Positions 35,543-44,079 of a stretch of DNA of 64,000 bases are shown piece after piece. The notes beneath the pieces were generated by a model. It was not told where the DNA came from and ran no database searches. It worked only from the letters and a program-made list of their open reading frames with translations. The DNA comes from an uncultured Roseovarius sp. (GTDB taxonomy: Bacteria; Pseudomonadota; Alphaproteobacteria; Rhodobacterales; Rhodobacteraceae). The DNA lies in contig CANNCP010000004.1 of the NCBI GenBank assembly GCA_947503145.1, positions 1 to 64,000 of the forward strand. Direction: 5' to 3'. The translations under genes were made by a program, and so were the position numbers. Each line of letters starts with the position of its first letter. Position 1 is the first letter of the stretch.

Positions 35543-36610
35543 ATGACATTGCGTCGTGAGGACGTTCTGGCCGCACTGCAAACACTGATTGATCCGGTCA
35601 GCGGTGCCTCGCTGGTGGATGCCGGATTGGTCAAGGCGCTGACCGTCGAGAACGGCACGGTGCGCTTTGTGCTGGAAGTGAGCGGCAAGCATACGTCGGC
35701 GTATGGCGAGCTGAAAGACGAAGTCGAGGCACGGGTGCAAGCCGTGCCTGGCGTCGAAAATCTGTCCGTTGTCATGACCGCCCACAGTACCCCCGAAGCC
35801 CCGCCCGACCTCAAGCTGAACCGCCCGGCAGAGCCCAAGGGGCCGCAGAAGATACCCGGCGTGGACCGCATCATCGCGGTGGCGTCAGGCAAGGGGGGGG
35901 TCGGTAAATCCACCGTCTCGGCCAATCTGGCCTGCGCGCTGGCGGCCGAAGGACGGCGGGTCGGGCTGCTTGATGCCGATGTCTACGGCCCGTCACAGCC
36001 GCGCATGCTGGGGGTGACGGGGCGGCCCTCGTCGCCCGATGGCAAGACGATCCTGCCGATGCGCAATTACGGCGTGACGATGATGTCGCTTGGGTTGATG
36101 GCCAACGAAGATCAGGCTGTCGTATGGCGTGGGCCGATGCTGATGGGAGCGTTGCAGCAGATGCTAAGCCAGGTGCAATGGGGCGCGCTGGATGTGCTGA
36201 TCGTGGATCTGCCGCCCGGCACCGGTGATGTGCAGATGACGCTGGCGCAGAAAGCGCAGCTTGAGGGGGCGATCATCGTCTCGACCCCGCAGGACGTGGC
36301 GCTGCTCGATGCCCGCAAGGGGATCGACATGTTCAACCAGCTGGGCACCCCGATCATCGGCATGATCGAAAACATGTCGACCCATATCTGTTCACAGTGC
36401 GGGCATGAGGAACACACGTTCGGCCACGGCGGCGTCGCGACCGAGGCGGCCAAGCTGGGTGTGCCGCTGCTGGCGGAAATACCATTGCATCTGGATATCC
36501 GGCTGGCGGCGGATGGCGGCGCGCCGATCGTGGTGTCCAGGCCAGACAGCCCGCAGGCGGCAGGTTTCCGGTCTGTCGCGCAGCAACTGATCAAACTTGG
36601 CCACGCATGA
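35543..36610 (+). CDS. Mrp/ApbC-family iron-sulfur carrier ATPase
   Basis: A 355-aa P-loop ATPase that assembles and transfers [4Fe-4S] clusters. The N-terminal DUF59-type domain (VLAALQTLIDPVSG to VVMTAH) is followed by the deviant Walker A GKGGVGKST, DADVYGPSQPRM and the cluster-binding CxxC in HICSQCG. Its place between the polyferredoxin and biotin-ligase-like genes suggests a dedicated role in loading clusters into FDH or the polyferredoxin. Its end overlaps the next start (ATGA). Confidence 0.88.
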   Translation: MTLRREDVLAALQTLIDPVSGASLVDAGLVKALTVENGTVRFVLEVSGKHTSAYGELKDEVEARVQAVPGVENLSVVMTAHSTPEAPPDLKLNRPAEPKGPQKIPGVDRIIAVASGKGGVGKSTVSANLACALAAEGRRVGLLDADVYGPSQPRMLGVTGRPSSPDGKTILPMRNYGVTMMSLGLMANEDQAVVWRGPMLMGALQQMLSQVQWGALDVLIVDLPPGTGDVQMTLAQKAQLEGAIIVSTPQDVALLDARKGIDMFNQLGTPIIGMIENMSTHICSQCGHEEHTFGHGGVATEAAKLGVPLLAEIPLHLDIRLAADGGAPIVVSRPDSPQAAGFRSVAQQLIKLGHA

Positions 36611-37311
36611 CGCAGCCCTCCTTCCCTCCACTGTTCTGCGGGCTTGATGCGAACGGGGCCGACCCGTTCGCCCTGGCCTGTGCGCAGGCCAGGGCCGTGT
36701 GCGACGCCGGCCTTGTCACCTACGATCTGGCCCATGACCGCCTGCGCGCAGCCATCGTCTTTGCGCCCGAGGTGCCGTTGCGCGATGCCGCCTCCATGCT
36801 CCCGCTCTGCGGTGTCGGCTTTCAGCACGCTCTGGGCACGCTGGCCCCACCCGAAGTGGCCGTGCATCTGGGCTGGGACGGCAAAGTCTACCTCAACGGC
36901 GGCTATTGCGGCGACCTCAGGATCGCCGCTTCCGAACATGACCCCGTAACGGTGCCTGCATGGCTGGTCATCGGCCTGTCGCTCGACCTCTGGCCACCTT
37001 CCGAGGACACCGGCCTGACGCCTGATGCCACAGCCCTTTACGCCGAAGGCTGCGGCGAGGTGGACCCGGTAACCCTGCTGGAAGCGTGGGTGCGCCACAC
37101 GCTGGTCGGCCTCAATGACTGGGCCGATGGCGGTGCCACGCAACTGCACCGCACCTGGCTGGGACTTGCCCACGGCGTTGATACGGAGATGACCGTGGCC
37201 GGGCGGCACGGAACCTTCATCGGTCTGGATGAAAACCTTGGCCTGCTGTTGAAATCACAGGGCGAATCCAGTCTGATCCCCCTGACCGCCCTGCTGACGG
37301 AGCCCGCATGA
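36607..37311 (+). CDS. Biotin/lipoate-protein-ligase-like protein (DUF4444)
   Basis: A 234-aa protein. The early motif FALACAQARAVCDAGLVTYD, then IVFAPEVPLRDA, and a C-terminal DUF4444-like segment (HGTFIGLDENLGLLLK) place it with a group of biotin/lipoate ligase-like proteins found in FDH operons. The usual GRGR biotin-ligase motif is not seen, so genuine ligase activity is uncertain. It is coupled to its neighbours by 4-bp overlaps. Confidence 0.65.
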   Translation: MTQPSFPPLFCGLDANGADPFALACAQARAVCDAGLVTYDLAHDRLRAAIVFAPEVPLRDAASMLPLCGVGFQHALGTLAPPEVAVHLGWDGKVYLNGGYCGDLRIAASEHDPVTVPAWLVIGLSLDLWPPSEDTGLTPDATALYAEGCGEVDPVTLLEAWVRHTLVGLNDWADGGATQLHRTWLGLAHGVDTEMTVAGRHGTFIGLDENLGLLLKSQGESSLIPLTALLTEPA

Positions 37312-37796
37312 AACTTGCCCGCGCGATCCATTTTGACGAAAGCGACACCCGAGTCTTTCACAACCCCGCCCGCACCGGCGAATGGTGCATCTCGGGCGGG
37401 TTCGAGTTTTCCAACTGGTCCGAGGCCGATCTGACCGGCAAGGCCCGGCAGGCGTTCGCCAATGGCTGGATGGGCTGCGAGACCTTTGGTCGTGTCACCT
37501 TTGTCGCTGTCACCCAGATCGAGCCGTCCGAACTGGAATCGCTGGCTGACCTGCTGGCACAGCATTTCGTCGACATCTACGGCGCACCCACGCTGGAGGC
37601 CGCGCGCAATGTCGCGCTGGAAGAATTGTCACAGATGGCGGACCTGTGTGACGAGCATGATCCCAACACCCTGCTGACGGTCGCGCGCGAGTTGACCGAA
37701 GTGGGCGTGCGCGAAGCCTACCGTATGATCGAAGCGCAGGCCGCAGGGCTTGAGCAATTCGCGATCCACGGGGACATGGACGACCCGCATCATTAA
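37308..37796 (+). CDS. DUF6505-like protein
   Basis: A 162-aa protein (MKLARAIHFDESDTRVFHNP, GEWCISGGFEFSNW, GWMGCETFGRVTFVAV). It resembles DUF6505, a family that accompanies biotin-ligase-like and FDH genes in alphaproteobacteria. It is the last gene of this operon and overlaps the preceding one. No catalytic motif is recognised. Confidence 0.65.
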   Translation: MKLARAIHFDESDTRVFHNPARTGEWCISGGFEFSNWSEADLTGKARQAFANGWMGCETFGRVTFVAVTQIEPSELESLADLLAQHFVDIYGAPTLEAARNVALEELSQMADLCDEHDPNTLLTVARELTEVGVREAYRMIEAQAAGLEQFAIHGDMDDPHH

Positions 37797-37821
37797 AAGC
37801 GTTTCGCGCGGCGCCTTGTCG

Positions 37822-38289
37822 CTATTTCGCCCTGGGTGAAGGCGCGCAGCGTTGCGGCTTGATGTCGATCAATGGCGTGCCATCGAGACAATCGAGGCCC
37901 CGCACGCTCAGGTTCAGCCCGTCGATGGCTTCCAACCGCACCAGGGACAGGCCGATCGGATTGGGCCGCACCGGAGACCGCAGTGCAAAAGTGCCGCGCG
38001 GCTCGCCCTTTGATCCCGGATTTTGCACCACCAGATCCCGCCGGGCCTGATCAAGCCAATAAAGCAGTTCGACATGCTCCAACGCCTCAAGCCCCTGCAG
38101 GGCCATGCCCCAGGGCTCAAATAGCTCAACCCTGCAAATCGGCCCATCGAGGTCCCCTTGTCGCGGGCAATCGGCGCGTTCGGTCCACGGGGTATGGATG
38201 CGCCCGATAAAGCGCAACTGCGCATCGCTCGCCTCGGGCAGATCGACCGAGATCTCATGTTCGCGAATGTCAGTCATGTTGCTGCTCAT
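37822..38289 (-). CDS. trmO: TrmO/TsaA-family tRNA methyltransferase
   Basis: A 155-aa TsaA-domain protein. It contains the beta-barrel motif IGRIHTPWTERADCPRQ, HVELLYWLDQARRDLV, the SAM-binding stretch GTFALRSPVRPNPIGLSLV and LDCLDGTPLIDIKP. TrmO methylates N6-threonylcarbamoyladenosine at tRNA position 37. Such genes also occur beside molybdenum genes, so another role is possible. I start at 38289 (GGA eight bases upstream) instead of 38307. It is convergent with the DUF6505 gene. Confidence 0.8.
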   Translation of the reverse strand: MSSNMTDIREHEISVDLPEASDAQLRFIGRIHTPWTERADCPRQGDLDGPICRVELFEPWGMALQGLEALEHVELLYWLDQARRDLVVQNPGSKGEPRGTFALRSPVRPNPIGLSLVRLEAIDGLNLSVRGLDCLDGTPLIDIKPQRCAPSPRAK

Positions 38290-38307
38290 GGTTGGTCCTT
38301 TCCTCAT

Positions 38308-38359
38308 CTAAAGCGTTCCGCGAAGAACCTGACCCACAGCTTTTTGCGGAACGCTTTAG
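38308..38359. repeat. 14-bp perfect inverted repeat between the MOT1-like and trmO genes
   Basis: CTAAAGCGTTCCGC (38308-38321) is exactly complementary to GCGGAACGCTTTAG (38346-38359), with a 24-base loop. The right arm overlaps the stop codon of the upstream permease gene. No U-tract follows in either direction, so it looks more like a REP-type repeat or RNA-processing hairpin than a classical terminator. Confidence 0.6.
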
Positions 38360-39486
38360 CCCCTTGTATCAGCCGCGCCCCGCCGCCGCCTGCGACGAAT
38401 TTGCACCCTGAGCGCCTCGGCGCCGAGCCCGGCAATCAGCCCGGCCCCCGCTCCGAACGCGAGTGTGACCGCCGCCGCAACCCCGATGACCGGGCGGCAG
38501 TCGGGACGCGCATCGAACATCCGGCGGCTCAGTATCAGATCAGCCGCCGCATAGACCAGAAGCGCACCGACCACCGGGATCGGGATCAACGCCAACCAGG
38601 CGACAGCGGCAGGCCCGGCCAGCGCCCCTGCCCCGCAAAGTGCCGCCATGATCAGAGGCGCGCCGATTCCGCGCGCGCCGAACCTGTGATGCGCGGTGAT
38701 GCCGCCTGCGCCATGACACATCGGCAAGGCCCCGAACGGCACGAATAACAGGTTGAGCGCGCCACTGGTCGCCGCCAGCTTGCGCTCACTGATGCGCACA
38801 GCCTGCGACGGGTAAAGCGAGCGCGCCACCGCCGCCGCGACGACAATCGCATTGAGCAGCGTCAGCGGAAGCTGCGCCACGATCCCTGACAGCACGGCCT
38901 GCACCGACGGCTCGGACGCGGGCGCGACAGTGGCGACCACCACCGAATCACCCGCAGGAGCGAGTACAACCGCCCCGCCGATAACGATCAGCGCCCAAGG
39001 TCCGCGCGCCCAGATCAGCGACAATCCAAGCACCATCATCGCCGGAACGGCAAGCGCCCATTGCGCCGCCATCAGATCAACCGCAACACGCAAAAGCATC
39101 AATCCCAGCCCTGCCTGTAATCCAGTCACCACCGATTGCGGAATTGCCCGCGCCGCCCCTCCAAGTTGCGGGCTTGCCGCAAACGCCAGAAGAAACGCGC
39201 CAATGGCAGCGCCGGTCCATGCAACCTCGGGCGCGCTCAGGCTCCCGGCGATGATCAAGGCGCCGACCGCCTTCATCGGCTGCACCGCGACGGGGCAACG
39301 ATAGACGAGCGCCACCAGCACATACCCCACCGCGAAGGCAGCAAAGACCGGCGTCGGCGCCAAAAGCCCCACCCCGGTAATGGCGATGACATAGGGCAGA
39401 AACACCCCCAGATCGCCAAGCGCGCCGGATAGTTCTGCACTAAAAGCGCGCAGCCTTTCGCCTGTCTTGGGGGGTGTCCGGGTCAT
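38356..39486 (-). CDS. MOT1/SulP-like molybdate (or sulfate) permease
   Basis: A 376-aa membrane protein with ~10 hydrophobic segments. The motifs AELSGALGDLGVFLPYVIAI, PVAVQPMKAV and FGALPMCHGAGG are typical of the MOT1-type molybdate transporters, a SulP offshoot without a STAS domain. It would import molybdate, sulfate or tungstate. Its position between trmO and TupBCA supports a metal-oxyanion role for the neighbourhood. Confidence 0.75.
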   Translation of the reverse strand: MTRTPPKTGERLRAFSAELSGALGDLGVFLPYVIAITGVGLLAPTPVFAAFAVGYVLVALVYRCPVAVQPMKAVGALIIAGSLSAPEVAWTGAAIGAFLLAFAASPQLGGAARAIPQSVVTGLQAGLGLMLLRVAVDLMAAQWALAVPAMMVLGLSLIWARGPWALIVIGGAVVLAPAGDSVVVATVAPASEPSVQAVLSGIVAQLPLTLLNAIVVAAAVARSLYPSQAVRISERKLAATSGALNLLFVPFGALPMCHGAGGITAHHRFGARGIGAPLIMAALCGAGALAGPAAVAWLALIPIPVVGALLVYAAADLILSRRMFDARPDCRPVIGVAAAVTLAFGAGAGLIAGLGAEALRVQIRRRRRRGAADTRG

Positions 39487-39643
39487 TCTGGCCAGTCAAT
39501 CCGCAGTTGCTTGGTGGTTTTCTCCCATATCATATCGCGCCAGTCGCCCTTAACCAGTCGCATCATCCGGAAAATCTCTGAATCGCTATGGATTATCATG
39601 TTTTTTTATGCGAAATTTCCCAAGACTGGGAGGGAGTACATGT

Positions 39644-40351
39644 ATGGAGAGCTTTTCAGCGATCTTGATCGAGGCGATTGGACTCATCCTGTCCTGGGAT
39701 CCGGATGTGATCGAGATCATCATGCTGTCGCTGCGCGTGACCCTGACGGCGGTTGCGGCTGCGTGCCTGATCGGGCTGCCACTGGGCGCCATCGTCGGCG
39801 CGTTCCGCTTTCCGATGCGCACCGGCGTGATCGTGGCAATGAACACGCTGATGGGCCTGCCACCGGTTGTGGTCGGGCTGCTGGTCTATCTGATGCTGTC
39901 AGCCTCGGGGCCGATGGGCGTGCTCGGTCTGCTCTATACTCCCACGGCGATGATCATAGCACAGACCATTCTGGTGACCCCGATCGTCGCCGCCCTGACC
40001 CGGCAGGTGATCGAGGATCTCAACGGCGAATATGCCGAACAGTTCGCTTCGCTTGGCGTTGGCCCGCTCGATCGGGTTCTCGCCCTGCTCTGGGATGCGC
40101 GCTACAGCCTGCTGACCGTGGCGCTGGCGGGGTTCGGGCGCGCGGTGGCCGAAGTCGGCGCGGTGATTATCGTCGGCGGCAACATCAACCACGTCACCCG
40201 CGTCATGACGACCACGATCGCGCTGGAAACATCCAAGGGCAATCTAGAACTGGCTCTGGCGCTCGGTCTGATCCTTCTGGTGATTGCGGTGATCGTGAAC
40301 GGACTGCTCATGGCCATTCGCGGCACAGCGGCGAGGGCGGCCTATGTCTGA
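39644..40351 (+). CDS. tupB: TupB, tungstate ABC permease
   Basis: A 235-aa inner-membrane permease with five to six helices and the loop LNGEYAEQFASLGVGPLDRV that binds the ATPase. The start at 39644 has GGGAG seven bases upstream; the open frame to 39608 is not needed. RPVAEVG-like AVAEVGAVIIVGGNI is typical of TupB. It is encoded with tupC and tupA in the order B-C-A. Confidence 0.83.
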   Translation: MESFSAILIEAIGLILSWDPDVIEIIMLSLRVTLTAVAAACLIGLPLGAIVGAFRFPMRTGVIVAMNTLMGLPPVVVGLLVYLMLSASGPMGVLGLLYTPTAMIIAQTILVTPIVAALTRQVIEDLNGEYAEQFASLGVGPLDRVLALLWDARYSLLTVALAGFGRAVAEVGAVIIVGGNINHVTRVMTTTIALETSKGNLELALALGLILLVIAVIVNGLLMAIRGTAARAAYV

Positions 40352-41114
40352 GGCCCTGACCAACATAAGCGCACACAGCGCCGTGACCTCCGCGCCGCTC
40401 TTGTCCGCGCGGGGCTTGTGCTTTGACGCGGGAGGCCAGCGCCTGATCGACGGGATCGACCTGGATATAGCGCCGGGCCGCTGCACCGTGATCATGGGCG
40501 CCAATGGCAGCGGCAAGAGCTTGCTGCTGCGGCTGCTGCATGGCTTGATAGAACCCACTGACGGGGCTGTATCATGGTGCGGGCAACCACTCGACCGTGC
40601 CGCGAGACGTGAACAGGCGATGGTATTTCAACGCCCCGTCATGCTGCGCCGCTCTGTCGCCGCAAACTTGCGATTCGCGTTGTCGGTGCGCGGCGTGCGC
40701 GGGGCAAAGCGCAAGGCGCAGGAAGAGGAAACCATCGCCCGCGCCCGAATGGATGCGCTGAAAGACAAGCCCGCCCGCGTGTTGTCCGGAGGAGAGCAAC
40801 AGCGGCTCGCGATGGCCCGCGCCATGATCGGTGCCCCGCGCATGCTGTTCCTCGACGAACCTACAGCAAGCCTCGATCCCGCCTCAATCCTTGCGATTGA
40901 GCAACTGATACAAGAGGCCCGCGACAACGGAACCACGATCGTTCTGGTGACCCACGACCCGGGCCAAGCCCGCAGGCTGGGCGATGACCTGTTTTTTCTT
41001 CATGGCGGGCGCATCGCCGAGACCGGCCCTATCATGCAGGTGTTGGAAAAGCCGACATCAAAGGCCGCGCAGGCCTGGCTGAGCGGCCGCCTGTTCGTTC
41101 CGAATACACCCTGA
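40344..41114 (+). CDS. tupC: TupC, tungstate ABC ATPase
   Basis: A 256-aa ATPase with Walker A GANGSGKSLL, signature LSGGEQQRLAMARAM, Walker B MLFLDEPTASLDP and the switch histidine in LVTHDPGQA. It overlaps the tupB end by 8 bp. It energises tungstate uptake through TupB. Confidence 0.85.
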   Translation: MSEALTNISAHSAVTSAPLLSARGLCFDAGGQRLIDGIDLDIAPGRCTVIMGANGSGKSLLLRLLHGLIEPTDGAVSWCGQPLDRAARREQAMVFQRPVMLRRSVAANLRFALSVRGVRGAKRKAQEEETIARARMDALKDKPARVLSGGEQQRLAMARAMIGAPRMLFLDEPTASLDPASILAIEQLIQEARDNGTTIVLVTHDPGQARRLGDDLFFLHGGRIAETGPIMQVLEKPTSKAAQAWLSGRLFVPNTP

Positions 41115-41145
41115 AAACCCGAAACATCATATAAGGAGTATGATC

Positions 41146-41982
41146 ATGTTCAGACGAAATTTCCTCGGCTTCGCCACAGCGGGCCTTCTGGCACTCGGCC
41201 TTACCGGTCCTCTCACCGGCTCTGCCGCCGCGCAGGACAACTTCATCATTGTCCAGTCGACCACCTCGACCCAGAACTCGGGGCTGTTCGACCACATCCT
41301 GCCGATCTTTCAGGACAAGACCGGCATCGACGTGCGGGTTGTCGCCGTCGGCACCGGGCAGGCGATCAAGAACGCCGCCAATGGCGATGGTGATGTGCTG
41401 TTCGTCCATGCCAAACCGGCAGAAGAGAAATTCGTCGCCAGCGGCGACGGGGTCAGCCGCGCCGACGTGATGTATAATGATTTCGTCATCGTCGGGCCGC
41501 CGTCCGATCCCGCTGGCGTGGCCGGCATGTCCGATGTCGCGGCCGCGATGGCCAAGATCGCCGAAACTGAATCCGCCTTCGCCTCGCGCGGCGATGACAG
41601 CGGCACCCACAAGGCCGAACAGCGCCTGTGGACCGACGCGGGCGTTGACGTGGCGGTCGCATCAGGTGGCTGGTATCGTGAAACCGGCTCGGGCATGGGC
41701 GCCACGCTGAACACCGGCACCGGCATGAGCGCTTATATCATGACCGACCGCGCCACATGGATCAGCTTTGGCAACAAGGGTGACTACCAAATCGCAGTCG
41801 AGGGTGACGCCAAGATGTTCAACCAATATGGCATCATCCTGGTGAACCCTGAAAAGCACCCCAACGTGAAGGTCGAACAGGGCCAGCAATTCATCGACTG
41901 GGTGCTGTCCAAAGAAGGTCAGGCCGCAATTGCCGACTACAAGATCGACGGTCAGCAGCTGTTTTTCCCAAACGCCAGCTGA
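41146..41982 (+). CDS. tupA: TupA, periplasmic tungstate-binding protein
   Basis: A 278-aa binding protein with a Sec/Tat-like signal (FRRNFLGFATAGLLALGL). QSTTSTQNSGLFDHILPIF contains the TTTS-type oxyanion-binding motif of TupA. SRGDDSGTHKAEQRLW and NKGDYQ are further diagnostic pieces. I start at 41146, because AAGGAG is only one base from the ATG at 41140 but seven from this one. TupA binds tungstate with far higher affinity than molybdate in characterised systems. Confidence 0.87.
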   Translation: MFRRNFLGFATAGLLALGLTGPLTGSAAAQDNFIIVQSTTSTQNSGLFDHILPIFQDKTGIDVRVVAVGTGQAIKNAANGDGDVLFVHAKPAEEKFVASGDGVSRADVMYNDFVIVGPPSDPAGVAGMSDVAAAMAKIAETESAFASRGDDSGTHKAEQRLWTDAGVDVAVASGGWYRETGSGMGATLNTGTGMSAYIMTDRATWISFGNKGDYQIAVEGDAKMFNQYGIILVNPEKHPNVKVEQGQQFIDWVLSKEGQAAIADYKIDGQQLFFPNAS

Positions 41983-42041
41983 CCTGACAACAAGGCGCGC
42001 CACCCCCGGCGCGCCTTCCTCCAATTCCAGGAGCGCTCCTC

Positions 42042-42836
42042 ATGAAATCCACCCTCACCGCCGGACTTCTTGCAATGACCGTGACGGCACAGCCAGCCCT
42101 GGCCCAAGAGGTCCGCCTGCACGCAGCCGGCAGCCTCAAAGCCGCGATGATCGATATTACCGACGCTTTCGAGGCGGCGACGGGCGCGACGGTCGCGCGC
42201 AATTTCGGCCCCTCGGGCCTCTTGCGCGAACGGATCGAACAGGGCGAACCCGCCGAAGTCTTTGCCTCGGCCAATATGCGCCACCCACAGACCCTTGCCG
42301 ATGCAGGGCTGTCAGGCGCGGTGACAATGTTTGCCCGCAACAGCCTTTGCGGGCTGGCGCAAGAGGATACCGAAGTCACGTCCGAAACGATCCTCGATGT
42401 CATGCTCTCGGACGACATCCGCCTTGGGACTTCGACACCCAAGGCAGATCCCTCCGGCGACTACGCATGGGAATTGTTCGGCAAGGCAGAAGCGGTCCGG
42501 CACGGCAGCACCGCCAAGCTGGAAGCGAAGGCCCTGCAACTGACCGGCGGACCGGACAGCGCCAAACCACCGTCAGGCCGCAACCCCTATGGCTGGGTGA
42601 TGAGCGAGGATCGCGCCGACCTGTTCCTGACCTATTGCACCAACGCCGTGCTGGCCCAACGCGACACGCCGACATTGCAGATCGTGCAACTACCCGACGC
42701 ATTGGCCGTGGGTGCCGCCTATGGGCTGACCGTGCTGCAAGGTGCGTCTGCACAAGCGGATGATCTGGCCAGCTTCATCCTTGCGCCAGACGGGCAGAAT
42801 ATCCTTGCAGACTATGGGTTCAAACCCGCGCAGTAG
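42042..42836 (+). CDS. ModA-like molybdate/tungstate-binding protein without its own transporter
   Basis: A 264-aa periplasmic binding protein with a signal peptide (TAGLLAMTVTAQPALA). VRLHAAGSLKAAM and NFGPSGLLRERIEQGEPAEVF are typical of ModA-type oxyanion-binding proteins, and ADDLASFILAPDGQNIL closes the fold. No permease or ATPase follows, so it may share TupBC or act as a sensor. GGAG precedes the ATG (CAGGAGCGCTCCTC). Confidence 0.8.
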   Translation: MKSTLTAGLLAMTVTAQPALAQEVRLHAAGSLKAAMIDITDAFEAATGATVARNFGPSGLLRERIEQGEPAEVFASANMRHPQTLADAGLSGAVTMFARNSLCGLAQEDTEVTSETILDVMLSDDIRLGTSTPKADPSGDYAWELFGKAEAVRHGSTAKLEAKALQLTGGPDSAKPPSGRNPYGWVMSEDRADLFLTYCTNAVLAQRDTPTLQIVQLPDALAVGAAYGLTVLQGASAQADDLASFILAPDGQNILADYGFKPAQ

Positions 42837-42879
42837 CACGCCTGCCGCTTTGGCGCTTTTGTGTCGGCGCACCGGGAGG

Positions 42880-43761
42880 TCAGTCCGACAACCAGCGCAC
42901 CGCCCCCATCTGGCCAAGATCATAGCCCCCCAGCGCCGCCGCTTTTTCATGGCACGCGTTGCTGCAGGCAAATGTCAGCAGTTTTTGCACCGGCGCGGTG
43001 AAATAGGCACGTCGGTCGATCAGCAAATCAAAGCGCTCCTCTGCCAGCGGCAAGAATCCCAGGCCGAATTGCCGCGCCATCGCCTCGATGCCTGTCGCGG
43101 CATCTGCCTGCCCTGCGGCGACCGCCGCCGCCGCCTCATACTCGGTATGGGCCAGCCCGCTGGCCAGATCGAGATCGGCCGCGCTCATCCTTTCGCGCGC
43201 CAGCATATCGTCGAAAAACGTGGCCCCGCCTGCACCGGGTTGGCGCTGTACTACGCGCTTGCCCCTCAGATCGTCGAAACGGGTGATCGTGTCGCGCACG
43301 CCCTTTGACAGCACAAGCCCGCGCACACGAGTGGCCCAGGCAATCAGGACACAGTCCTTCATTCTCCGCGCGGCGACGGCATCGACATTCCAATCCGTCC
43401 CGCCCGGTATATGCAGCCCCGCCAGCGCCGCCTGCCCCCGTGCAAAACTGTCCAGCCCGGCGCGACTGCCATTGAACAAGGTTGCAAGGTTCGATCCGCA
43501 TTCACGCACCGCCCAGTCCAGCAGCGGATCGTGCGAACCGGTCAGCACCGCCGGGCGTTCGGCTGATGCGGGCGCGCTGCCGGTCTCGATCCAGTCCTGC
43601 AACTCTTCTTTCGGAAACAGCAATTTTCCGGTAATGCGCCGATGCGGAATATCGCCCGCCGCCGCAAGGTCATAAACCTTGCGTTCCTTCACGCGCAAAA
43701 TCTCTGCCACCTCCTTGGTGGTCAGATAGCTCGGCGCATTGGCTTGTTTGTCTTCCTGCAT
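42880..43761 (-). CDS. Helix-turn-helix regulator with periplasmic-binding-protein-like domain
   Basis: A 293-aa cytoplasmic DNA-binding protein. Residues ~12-60 form an excisionase/MerR-type helix-turn-helix (YLTTKEVAEILRVKERKVYD, KLLFPKEELQDWI). The rest resembles the PBP-like ligand domain of molybdate-linked regulators (FARGQAALAGLHIPGG, RQPGAGGATFFDDML, GQADAATGIEAMA). Its proximity to TupBCA, the ModA-like protein and fdh suggests a tungstate/molybdate sensor that controls them. It has a ribosome-binding site (GGGAGATG) upstream. Confidence 0.75.
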   Translation of the reverse strand: MQEDKQANAPSYLTTKEVAEILRVKERKVYDLAAAGDIPHRRITGKLLFPKEELQDWIETGSAPASAERPAVLTGSHDPLLDWAVRECGSNLATLFNGSRAGLDSFARGQAALAGLHIPGGTDWNVDAVAARRMKDCVLIAWATRVRGLVLSKGVRDTITRFDDLRGKRVVQRQPGAGGATFFDDMLARERMSAADLDLASGLAHTEYEAAAAVAAGQADAATGIEAMARQFGLGFLPLAEERFDLLIDRRAYFTAPVQKLLTFACSNACHEKAAALGGYDLGQMGAVRWLSD

Positions 43762-44079
43762 TTTCGCGGTTCATCTCCCGGAGCATGAAAATGGACTACC
43801 CGCCCGATTTTAACAAGATGCCCGCGCCTGGCCTCGGGGCTCATCGGTCACAATCGGGACTTCGTGATGCTGATTACAACAGAAGCGATCACAGTAACAC
43901 TTCGTCAGTTATGCCCTTCGACGGAACCGTTGAAGCTAGCCTGCTTCCTGATCCCGCCCGCTCTGCAAAGGGGTGGCGAAACCCGGACCCTGCCCGCAGC
44001 CCCCGCCCCGAGCAGGGCGAGCGACCACAGCCAACGGTATCAGATCAGGGTGAACCAGCTGATTTATCCCAGATTGTCC
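43762..44079. other. Intergenic region without a recognised gene
   Basis: This 318-bp stretch separates the regulator from the TRAP operon. Two frames stay open on the plus strand, but neither shows conserved motifs or a ribosome-binding site. It should hold the regulator promoter at its left edge. No strong hairpin or repeat was noticed. Confidence 0.4.
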
